13,307 nt of DNA from DATKBT01 sp035546295 (GTDB taxonomy: Bacteria; Acidobacteriota; Thermoanaerobaculia; Multivoradales; Multivoraceae): the NCBI GenBank assembly GCA_035546295.1, contig DATKBT010000068.1, positions 1 to 13,307 of the forward strand, in the 5' to 3' direction. The notes under the pieces were generated by a model. It saw only the letters and a program-made list of their open reading frames with translations. It searched no databases and was not told the DNA's origin. Below are positions 7,441 through 13,307 of the stretch, piece after piece. Both the position numbers and the translations under genes were made by a program. Position 1 is the first letter of the stretch. Every line of letters begins with the position of its first letter.

Positions 7441-9141
7441 CTACTGCTCCTCCACGAAGTGCTGTAGGAAGCTCTGCTCCGCCTCGAGGCCTCCGATCAG
7501 CACCAGCCGGCCTTCCGCCGACAGCACGGCGTCGGCGGGCGGGCTGATGACGCGCTCGCCGCCGCGGTCCTCGATCGCCACCACCGTCGCCCCGGTGCGC
7601 GGCCGGATCGAGCTCTCGATCAGCGTCTTCCCTTGGAGCGAGGGCGGCACCTCGACCCGGAACAGCGTCAGGCCCTCGGCGACGTGGAGGACCGAGCCGG
7701 CGTCGAGCGAGTTGAACAGCATGCTGCCGCCCATCGAGGCGTAGGAGAGCACGAAGTCGGCGCCGGCACGATGCAGGGAGGAGACGTTGCGGGGCGAGGT
7801 CGCCCGGCTGAGGATCTTGGCCGAGGGCCGCAGGTTACGGCAGTAGAGCGTGAGATAGACGTTGGTCTGATCGTCGTGGGTGGTGATCACGATGGTGGTC
7901 GCCTCGTCGATCCCGGCCGCCTTCAGGATCTCGAGCTCGGCCGCGTTGCCCAGGACCCACCGGTCGTCCTGCCCGGGCCGGCTCGCATCGCGCTCGACGA
8001 TCCGGTACTCGATGCTGCGCTGGCGCAGCGCCTTCGCCGTGGCGCGCCCGACCCGGCCGCCGCCGAGGATCAGCACCGAGCGCTCTGGCTCCTGGGGATC
8101 GCCGAACTCGCGGTCGTAGGCGTCGAGCTGCTCGCGAGTGCCGGCGAGCAGGAGCACGGTTCCCTCGCTCAGCACGGTGTCGGGCGCCGCCGACTCGTAG
8201 GCTCCTCGTTGCCAGATCCCCACGATGCCGGCCCCCGACCGTTCCCGCACCTCGCTGTCCCGGACGGTCCTGCCGACCAGCCGCGTGCCCGAGGTGTTCG
8301 CCTCCGCGATCACCAGCCGGCCATACTCACCGATCACGTGGGCCCGGTGGTCGACCCCCGAGACGCGGCGCGCCAGGGACGAAGCCAACATGCTCGACAG
8401 GTGGAGCACCTGCTGGCAGCCGGCGAGGGCCAGCACGTCGATCGAGGCCAGGTCGTCGGCGGTCGCCACGATACGCACCGACTCGGAGACCTCCCTCACG
8501 GTCGAGGCGACGAGGGTGTTCTCGGCATCGCCGCCGGTCGCCGCGATCAGACCCGCGCTCGCCGCGCAGATCGAGCGGTAGGTCTCGGGGTCGTCGAGAG
8601 CGCCGATGACCACCCGGTAGCCATGCTCGAGCAGCCGGAGCCCCTCCTCGGTGTCGTCGACCAGGAGCACGTAGGGATGCTTGTAGCGCTCGAGCCGCTG
8701 GATCAGGTTGGCGGCGACCGCGTCGAGGTGCGTGACGATGACGTGGCCGCGGGTCCCCGGCTTCAGCGAGCGCGGCGTGTTCGCCGTCTTCTGCGCCTCC
8801 ATCCACGGCTGGTAGAAGAACTCGATGAAGATGAATGGCAGCAGGACGAGCAGGAACAGCATGCCGCTCAAGAGCACCAGCATCGAGAACAGGCGTCCGG
8901 CGTCGGTGTGGAAGGTGATGTCGCCGAAGCCGAGCGTCGACATCACCGTCAACACCCAGTAGAACGCCGTGATCCAGGTCTGCTCCTGGCCCTCACGCAA
9001 CATCAGCAGCTTGAAGACCACGGCGTAGACCGTGATCATCGCGCCCAGGATCAGCAGGAAACGGATCAGGATGCCGATCCGGGGCCGCTGCCCACGGCGG
9101 CTCGCGAGGATCGACGCCATCTCTCCGGCAAGAAGCTTCAT
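7441..9141 (-). CDS. Two-TM potassium channel with tandem RCK domains
   Basis: This is a ligand-gated K+ channel subunit of 566 residues with the layout of prokaryotic channels such as GsuK and unlike single-RCK MthK. TM1 is at about 23-47, the pore helix and selectivity filter TLGFGD at 69-74, and TM2 at about 84-109. RCK1 follows (TrkA-N about 131-255, TrkA-C about 266-345), then RCK2 (TrkA-N about 354-475, TrkA-C about 485-566). RCK1 begins HVIVTHLDAVAANL and lacks the GxGxxG nucleotide loop. RCK2 has LGGGRVGRA (359-367) followed by an acidic residue (Glu383 or Asp385), so it could bind NAD(H) or an adenine nucleotide. The start at 9141 has AGG a few bases upstream; an in-frame Met8 is less favoured. 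The gene is divergent from the esterase gene and 111 bp upstream of the CPBP protease gene on the same strand. Confidence 0.93.
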   Translation of the reverse strand: MKLLAGEMASILASRRGQRPRIGILIRFLLILGAMITVYAVVFKLLMLREGQEQTWITAFYWVLTVMSTLGFGDITFHTDAGRLFSMLVLLSGMLFLLVLLPFIFIEFFYQPWMEAQKTANTPRSLKPGTRGHVIVTHLDAVAANLIQRLERYKHPYVLLVDDTEEGLRLLEHGYRVVIGALDDPETYRSICAASAGLIAATGGDAENTLVASTVREVSESVRIVATADDLASIDVLALAGCQQVLHLSSMLASSLARRVSGVDHRAHVIGEYGRLVIAEANTSGTRLVGRTVRDSEVRERSGAGIVGIWQRGAYESAAPDTVLSEGTVLLLAGTREQLDAYDREFGDPQEPERSVLILGGGRVGRATAKALRQRSIEYRIVERDASRPGQDDRWVLGNAAELEILKAAGIDEATTIVITTHDDQTNVYLTLYCRNLRPSAKILSRATSPRNVSSLHRAGADFVLSYASMGGSMLFNSLDAGSVLHVAEGLTLFRVEVPPSLQGKTLIESSIRPRTGATVVAIEDRGGERVISPPADAVLSAEGRLVLIGGLEAEQSFLQHFVEEQ

Positions 9142-9150
9142 CGACCTGCG

Positions 9151-9156
9151 ATTCTA
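9151..9156 (-). promoter_or_regulatory. Possible -10 element of the K+ channel gene
   Basis: TAGAAT (5 of 6 to TATAAT) on the minus strand lies only 9 nt before the channel ATG. Initiation about 7 nt downstream would give a leaderless or nearly leaderless transcript. No -35 fits upstream; a perfect 10-bp palindrome GGGCGCGCCC (9164-9173) occupies the spacer. A more distal promoter is equally possible. Confidence 0.3.
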
Positions 9157-9196
9157 GAGCGGCGGGCGCGCCCCCGGCGACCGCCGAGGAGCTGGG

Positions 9197-9202
9197 TAGC
9201 AT
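9197..9202 (+). promoter_or_regulatory. Possible -10 element of the esterase gene
   Basis: TAGCAT on the plus strand lies 98 nt before the GTG start of the esterase gene. No good -35 is visible. It is one of four TAGNNT hexamers placed upstream of genes in this window. Confidence 0.25.
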
Positions 9203-9300
9203 GCGAACCCCGGCCGGCCCCCCCGCCGACCACCCGGAGGAAGGGCGATCCGCAGAAGCGCCGACGCACCCCTCGAACGGCATCCTGAGTCCCTCGACAC

Positions 9301-10428
9301 GTGCCCCTGCTCCTCCTCCTGCTCCTGGTCCCGCTCGCCGTCGGCCTGGTTCTGATCGCGGCGTGGTGCCTCGCGCTGTGGGCGTTCGCCCGCGTCTACC
9401 TCGAAGGTCCCGATCTCTCCGCCTTCGACTCGCCGCCGGGACGTCGGGTCGGGGAGCTCGGCCCGCCGAGCGCCGAGCACCAGCGCGTCGTCGGTGCGGT
9501 CCGCGAGATGAGCCGCGCCATCGCGTCCCGCCCGCTCCACCGGCGCGTCGCCGCGATCCGTGAGGCGCTCGAGGACCTGCTCGCCTTTCGAGCGGTCGAC
9601 GCCGAGATCCGGCCGACGAGCTGCGACGGCGTCCCGGCCGAGTGGGTGATCGCCGACGACTGCGATCCCGACCGCCGGATGCTCTACCTCCACGGCGGGG
9701 GCTTCGTCGCCGGCAGCCCGCGCAGCCACCGGCCGCTGTGCGCCGACCTCGCGCGCGGGAGCGGCGCGGCGGTGCTCTCGCTCGACTACCGGCTGATCCC
9801 CGAGCACCGGCGCCTCGCCGCGGTCGAGGACTGCCGGACCGCCTATCGCTGGCTCCTCGAGCACGGACCGCAGGGCGCGGCACCTCCACGGACCCTGTTG
9901 GTCGCCGGCGACTCGGCCGGCGGCAACCTCGCGCTGGTCATCACGGCGTGGGCGCGCGACTGCGGCCTGCGGCTGCCTGACGCCGTCGTCGCCTTCTCGC
10001 CGGCCACCGACGGCACCTTCGCCAGCCCCACCTTCCGCACCAACCTGCGGAGCGACCCGATGCTGGGTCCTGCATTCCGGCCGGCGGCGCGCTTTCGCAC
10101 GATCGCCCTGATCGGGAGCTGGCTCTGGCTGCGCATGCGACCGGCGCATCCGACGCTGTCGCCGGTGTTCGGCGACCTGGCCGGCCTGCCGCCGACGCTG
10201 GTCCAGGCCAGCGAGGCCGAGGTGCTGCTCGGCGATGCCCGCCGCTGGGTCAACCGCGCGCGCGCCGCCGGCTCACCCGCCGAGCTCGAGTCGTGGCCCC
10301 ACATGGTCCACGTCTTCCAGGCGCTCGGCGACGATCTGCCCGAGGCGGCCGAGGCTCAGCGCCGGGTGTTCGAGTTCCTCGACCGCTGGGCGCCGCGCGC
10401 CGGACGAGACGCCGCAGGAGCGATCTGA
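9301..10428 (+). CDS. Membrane-anchored alpha/beta-hydrolase (HSL/family IV esterase)
   Basis: This is an esterase/lipase of the hormone-sensitive-lipase family (alpha/beta hydrolase fold 3), likely acting on short acyl esters. In 375 residues it has an N-terminal hydrophobic helix (about 2-29), which anchors it to the membrane or is an uncleaved signal. Then come oxyanion motif HGGGF (131-135), nucleophile motif GDSAGG with Ser205, an acidic region EAEVLLGD (305-312; acid Glu307 or Asp312) and catalytic His337 in HMVHVFQ. The start is GTG at 9301. An in-frame TGA lies at 9286-9288, no start codon lies between, and the next Met is residue 70. There is no clear Shine-Dalgarno. It reads divergently from the K+ channel gene and ends 28 bp from the convergent YbaK-type gene. 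The natural substrate cannot be read from the sequence. Confidence 0.93.
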   Translation: MPLLLLLLLVPLAVGLVLIAAWCLALWAFARVYLEGPDLSAFDSPPGRRVGELGPPSAEHQRVVGAVREMSRAIASRPLHRRVAAIREALEDLLAFRAVDAEIRPTSCDGVPAEWVIADDCDPDRRMLYLHGGGFVAGSPRSHRPLCADLARGSGAAVLSLDYRLIPEHRRLAAVEDCRTAYRWLLEHGPQGAAPPRTLLVAGDSAGGNLALVITAWARDCGLRLPDAVVAFSPATDGTFASPTFRTNLRSDPMLGPAFRPAARFRTIALIGSWLWLRMRPAHPTLSPVFGDLAGLPPTLVQASEAEVLLGDARRWVNRARAAGSPAELESWPHMVHVFQALGDDLPEAAEAQRRVFEFLDRWAPRAGRDAAGAI

Positions 10429-10435
10429 GGCCGCG

Positions 10436-10455
10436 ACCGCGCTGCCGTTCGCGGT
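10436..10455. terminator. Short hairpin between convergent genes
   Basis: ACCGCG at 10436-10441 pairs with CGCGGT at 10450-10455 around an 8-nt loop, followed by two further T on the plus strand. It fills the 28-bp gap between the esterase stop and the stop codon of the YbaK-type gene, the right place for a shared terminator. The stem is short and the T-run minimal. Confidence 0.4.
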
Positions 10456-10456
10456 T

Positions 10457-10918
10457 TCATTCCGAGCGCGTCACGTCGCAACGGCGCCCGCCGGTGACGG
10501 CGAGGAGCTGCTCGAACGTCATCGGCACGCCGCTGGCATCGGTGCCGGCGGCCGGGTACACCACGTCGTAGCGCTCGAGCGAGCCGTCGATGAGGACCTG
10601 CACACCATCGACGCCGAAGGGGCAGACGCCCCCCGGGCGGAACCCTGTCTCGCGCTCGGTCTCCTCCGCCGTCGCCATCCGCGCCTTGACGCCGATCGTC
10701 TCCTTGAGGCGCCGGTTGTCGAGGCGCCGGTCGCCGGCCGCGACGATCAGGTAGAAGCGCCCGTCCTTGCCCTTGAGCAGGATCGACTTCGCGATCTGGC
10801 CGACCGCGACACCGATGCGCGCGGCCGCCAGCTCGGAGGTCGGCGTGCTCCCGGGCTCGAACTCGAGCGCCTCGAGCCCGTGCTCGTCGAGGACCGCCTG
10901 GACTCTGGGGGGGATCAT
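10457..10918 (-). CDS. YbaK/EbsC (ProX-type) aminoacyl-tRNA deacylase
   Basis: This 153-residue single-domain protein belongs to the YbaK/EbsC/ProX family, free-standing editing enzymes that hydrolyse mischarged tRNAs such as Cys- or Ala-tRNAPro in characterised members. Family signatures are AKSILLKGKDG (43-53, with the conserved Lys44), FYLIVAAGDRRLD (55-67), the glycine loop GGVCPFG (96-102) and a C-terminal MTFEQLL strand and helix. The start at 10918 (MIPPRV) is supported by AGGGC 7 nt upstream. The frame remains open far upstream, antisense in frame to the propeller gene, but that extension has no protein-like character. Which tRNA it edits cannot be told. It is convergent with the esterase gene and probably monocistronic. 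Confidence 0.88.
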   Translation of the reverse strand: MIPPRVQAVLDEHGLEALEFEPGSTPTSELAAARIGVAVGQIAKSILLKGKDGRFYLIVAAGDRRLDNRRLKETIGVKARMATAEETERETGFRPGGVCPFGVDGVQVLIDGSLERYDVVYPAAGTDASGVPMTFEQLLAVTGGRRCDVTRSE

Positions 10919-10957
10919 TCGTTCTGCCCTGCTCGCGCGAAGCCGCCGGGGCGGCCG

Positions 10958-11140
10958 GTGGATGGACGATCGTCGCCAGACGAACCAAAGAAGAGCCTCG
11001 GGCGCAGCGGATGCAACAGGTTGCTCTCGGCCCGGACTTGGCCGCGGTGGGCCCGGTACGGGCTCGCGCTCGGCATCATGGTCGCCGGCGCTCTCGCGCT
11101 GCGCTGGCTGCTCGATCCCCTGCTCGGGGACGCAGTCCCC
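10958..11140 (+). pseudogene. Remnant of a sensor histidine kinase N-terminus
   Basis: In plus frame, 11042-11140 encodes a segment containing RYGLALG, LALRWLLDPLLGD and AVP. This matches the first membrane helix and following loop of DUF4118-type sensor histidine kinases (RYG..., LLDPLLGD, then a conserved FxTFFxAV). Homology stops immediately after VP: the next residues are a GRRRPS-type run, and the continuation was not recognised in any frame. The frame ends at 11215 inside the propeller gene. A GTG at 10958 or a TTG at 11021 could have been the start. It is the sole plus-strand element between two minus-strand genes and is best read as the 5' stub of a deleted kinase gene. The identification is from memory of the family consensus. 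Confidence 0.5.
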
Positions 11141-11175
11141 GGGCGGCGGCGGCCGAGCCCTGAGCCGGCTCGAGG

Positions 11176-12228
11176 CTACTCCACCGTTCCGATCACCACC
11201 ATGCGCTGGGGGTAGCTCCCGAGCTCGAGCCGCTTCACCTCGCGCTGCGCCTCGAGGTCGAGGATCGAGAGGTCGTCCGAACCGCGGTTGCTGACGTAGG
11301 CGAAGCGTCCGTCCTTGCTGAACGCGACCGAGTTCGGGTCGCGCCCGACCGGGATCTGGGCGATCAGCTCGAGCTCGGGGTGGGAGTAGACGAAGACGGT
11401 GTCGATGACGCTGCCGTTGACCACCAGCAGGCTCTCGTCCGGAGAGAGCCCGATCCCGTGATTCACGTTGTGGGGGTAGAACGCCATGCCGGTGGTGTCG
11501 CGCCCCAGGTCGGGGAGCTCCACGCTGCGGATTCGCTCCTTGGTCGTCGGGTTGATCACCTCGAAGCCGTGGAAGCGAGAGAGCTGGACGTACATCCGCT
11601 GCTCGTCGCGGGTCAGCGTGAACGGCCGCACACCGTCGCGAAAGCCGATGCGGTCGACCATCTGCCGCGACTCGACGTCGATGACGGCCAGGAAGTCGTT
11701 CATCATCGACCCCACGTAGAGCCGCTTGCCGTCGGGCGACAGCTTGGTGCCGTGGGTGCCGTGGCCGACGAAGATCTTGTCGACCACCGCGCGCTTCTCG
11801 ACGTCGACCACTGCCACCCACCAGGTGTCGTAGAGCGGCACGAAGACCAGCCGCCCGTCCTTGGAGACCGCCGGATGGTGGGTCATTCCGTCGATCGGCA
11901 CCTTCCACGAGATCGTGTCCGTGGCTGCGTCGATCGCCACCAGGTGCCCGGAGGTGCCGATGTTGCGCGGGGGCCGGCCGGGAATCTCCATCGGCTCGAT
12001 CAGGCTGACGTAGAGCGTCCTCTCGTCGGGGGACGCGGTCACGTAGTCCATGAACAGCCCGACCTCGATCTCGCCCACCACCTCGTGGCCCGGGATCGAG
12101 ATCTTGGAGAGCTCGCCGCTGTTCGTGTTGTGCACGTAGAGAAACTGCTCGGCCGCGGCGGGCGCGGCGAGACAGAGCAGCAGCGGAAGCAGCCACCGGA
12201 ACGGCCGGATTCGCTCGCTGGTCGACAT
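11176..12228 (-). CDS. Exported seven-bladed YVTN-type beta-propeller protein
   Basis: This is an exported repeat protein of 350 residues. It has a Sec signal peptide (basic start, hydrophobic LLPLLLCLAAP, cleavage near AAA-EQ, residues 26-27). Seven blades then follow, each recognisable by an LYV-type strand followed by a V.D.-type strand (starting near FLYVHN, LYVSL, VFVPL, LYVGS, MYVQL, LVVNG and FAYVSN). SPDG/SKDG turns join most blades. Such propellers bind proteins, carbohydrates or cofactors; no catalytic motif is visible and its role is unknown. The ATG at 12228 is preferred over the GTG at 12237 because AAGG lies 8 nt before it. The leader carries 14-bp direct repeats. It lies downstream of the DacB-type gene on the same strand, 214 bp apart, so probably has its own promoter. 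Confidence 0.88.
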   Translation of the reverse strand: MSTSERIRPFRWLLPLLLCLAAPAAAEQFLYVHNTNSGELSKISIPGHEVVGEIEVGLFMDYVTASPDERTLYVSLIEPMEIPGRPPRNIGTSGHLVAIDAATDTISWKVPIDGMTHHPAVSKDGRLVFVPLYDTWWVAVVDVEKRAVVDKIFVGHGTHGTKLSPDGKRLYVGSMMNDFLAVIDVESRQMVDRIGFRDGVRPFTLTRDEQRMYVQLSRFHGFEVINPTTKERIRSVELPDLGRDTTGMAFYPHNVNHGIGLSPDESLLVVNGSVIDTVFVYSHPELELIAQIPVGRDPNSVAFSKDGRFAYVSNRGSDDLSILDLEAQREVKRLELGSYPQRMVVIGTVE

Positions 12229-12236
12229 CGGATGCA

Positions 12237-12240
12237 CCTT
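12237..12240 (-). promoter_or_regulatory. Ribosome binding site that fixes the propeller start
   Basis: AAGG on the minus strand lies 8 nt before the ATG at 12228. It overlaps the alternative in-frame GTG (12237), which therefore is unlikely to be the start. Confidence 0.6.
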
Positions 12241-12299
12241 GGTCTCTCTAGGACGGTCTCTCTCGGACGTCGCGGCCCGTCGCCGGTCTCCTCTGGTCC
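12241..12299. repeat. 14-bp direct repeats in the propeller leader
   Basis: GGTCTCTCTAGGAC at 12241-12254 is followed directly by GGTCTCTCTCGGAC at 12255-12268 (one mismatch). A degenerate third copy, GGTCTCCTCTGGTCC, lies at 12285-12299. The first copy abuts the Shine-Dalgarno of the propeller gene. As minus-strand RNA the repeats read GAGAGACC, purine-rich like a Shine-Dalgarno, so they could bind a regulator or compete for ribosomes. Confidence 0.7.
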
Positions 12300-12442
12300 C
12301 GTCCGCGGCGACATTCTCTCACTTCTCCTCTCCCGATCCCCGGGGCGCGCGAGAACGAGCCGTCGCGCGTTCCACTCGCTCGGGTCAGCCGAGAACACGC
12401 CGCTCCGAGCGCCTGGATCGTGCGCGGTCGCCGAGGTCCGCG

Positions 12443-13307
12443 TCACGAACCGTTCGAGCCCGATGCCGCGACCGGAGCCTCCGCGATCGGCACCCTCGAC
12501 CACTCCCACAGCCGTCGCACGATGTCGCGTTTGAGGGCGGGGCGCTTCTCGGTGCGATGGTTGAGGAACACCGCGAACACGATCGGCTCGACACCGGCCG
12601 CGGCGTCGGAGGGGAGCAGGACGCCCGCGAGGGTCTGGGTGTGGCGCAACGTGCCGGTCTTGGCCGCGATCGACGGCGTCGGCCCCCAGGACGCCAGGGT
12701 CCCCTTGGGACCCGAGGCGAGCGCGTCGACCATCACCTGACCCCACGGCTGCGCGAGAGCGAAGCGGAGCAGCTCGACGACGGCGCGCGGCGTGAGCAGG
12801 TTGGACGGCGAGAGGCCGGAGCCGTCGTCGAGCTCGAACGACGCCGCTTCGATCCCCACCGTCTCCGCGAGGAAGGCGCTCGCGACCTCGAGACCGGTGT
12901 CGAGACGCCCCTCACCAGCGACCTCGGAGGCGAGCTGGCGCAGCAGCATCTCGGCGTACCAGTTGTGGCTGTCGGTGAGCACCACCTCGAGCAGATCGGC
13001 CAGGGGTGCCGAGTCGACCGCAGCGAGCACGCGGTCCCCGGTCGGCGGCGGGCTCGGGACGACGCGGACGTCCCCCGCGATCTCGATGCCGGCACTCTCG
13101 AGCTCCTCGAGCAACGCGCGCGCGGCGCGCTCGAGCGGGTCGGGCGCAGCGAGGCGGACGACGAAGGAGGGCTCGCTGATCGGGTACTCGCCGGTGACCA
13201 CCACGGTGGCGCTGCCCCAGACCGGGAAGAAGTCGAGCGTGCCCTTTCCGTGCCGAGCGGAGGACACGGTGACGGTGCGGTTGACCACCTCGAGGTCGGG
13301 CGGCCCA
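12443..13307 (-). CDS. dacB: D-alanyl-D-alanine carboxypeptidase/endopeptidase, PBP4 (DacB) type, 5' end off window
   Basis: This is a periplasmic penicillin-binding protein of peptidase family S13, which trims or cleaves D-Ala-containing peptidoglycan cross-links. About 287 C-terminal residues are visible; the frame runs off the right edge, so the signal peptide and the catalytic SxxK lie outside. Visible motifs are SHN of the SxN triad (codons 12970-12962) in TDSHNWYAEMLLR, DGSGLSPSN (about 12826-12800), characteristic of this family, and KTG (12661-12653) in AAKTGTL. The C-terminal FAVFLNH strand follows. The GTG at 13288 is not the start: the reading frame continues upstream. The last residues (VAASGSNGS) are a short flexible tail. 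The propeller gene follows on the same strand. The class is certain; the gene symbol is by family. Confidence 0.92.
   Translation of the reverse strand, partial: GPPDLEVVNRTVTVSSARHGKGTLDFFPVWGSATVVVTGEYPISEPSFVVRLAAPDPLERAARALLEELESAGIEIAGDVRVVPSPPPTGDRVLAAVDSAPLADLLEVVLTDSHNWYAEMLLRQLASEVAGEGRLDTGLEVASAFLAETVGIEAASFELDDGSGLSPSNLLTPRAVVELLRFALAQPWGQVMVDALASGPKGTLASWGPTPSIAAKTGTLRHTQTLAGVLLPSDAAAGVEPIVFAVFLNHRTEKRPALKRDIVRRLWEWSRVPIAEAPVAASGSNGS

Noticed and set aside
7633..9288. 551-residue plus-strand frame antisense to the K+ channel gene
   Set aside because: Highly charged, low-complexity translation with no motif, against a clear channel with filter and two RCK domains on the other strand.
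10919..12196. N-terminal extension of the YbaK-type protein through the propeller gene
   Set aside because: The frame is open but the extension is Arg/Pro-rich and overlaps the well-supported propeller gene; a ribosome site sits before the Met at 10918.
11176..12228. Histidines before the SPDG turns of the propeller as a special metal site
   Set aside because: A His at that place is common in YVTN propeller repeats, so it is not evidence for metal binding.

Overview
The window is a strongly GC-rich bacterial chromosome segment. It carries eight complete protein genes, one gene cut by the right edge and one probable gene remnant. No RNA gene, transposase, integrase, phage gene or CRISPR array was found. 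The high GC, third-position G/C codon use, Tat-exported amidase, and a secreted protein ending in a C-terminal module that I associate with Acidobacteriota (Thermoanaerobaculia/Holophagae-like genomes) suggest that phylum. This is recognition, not a database result.

Left part (1-3468): four consecutive hairpins precede the 3' end of a secreted protein with two Ig-like repeats. That gene lies 70 bp downstream of ettA, a translation-throttle ABC-F ATPase on the same (minus) strand. A 408-bp hairpin-rich gap without a convincing gene follows.

Middle (3469-7329): a Tat-exported amidase-signature hydrolase (minus) is divergent from a glutamate/dicarboxylate-type SDF transporter (plus). The shared 231-bp region carries a 15-bp palindrome at the predicted amidase transcription start. 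The transporter lacks acidic residues that bind sodium in GltPh. It ends inside an 80-bp array of five 16-bp tandem repeats and is convergent with a CPBP-family membrane protease.

Right part (7441-13307): a two-RCK potassium channel (minus) is divergent from a membrane-anchored HSL-type esterase (plus). The esterase is convergent with a YbaK/ProX-type tRNA-editing deacylase (minus). Next come a short remnant of a sensor histidine kinase N-terminus (plus), an exported seven-bladed YVTN-type beta-propeller (minus) and a PBP4/DacB-type D-Ala-D-Ala carboxypeptidase (minus) whose N-terminus lies off the window.

The genes do not form one pathway. They look like housekeeping and envelope genes, each in its own transcription unit, with envelope and membrane functions dominating (transport, K+ flux, peptidoglycan, exported hydrolases). 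I found no clear new multi-gene system. The best leads are the transporter's altered ion sites, the 16-bp repeat array, the kinase remnant, the secreted three-domain protein and the structured DNA at the left end.
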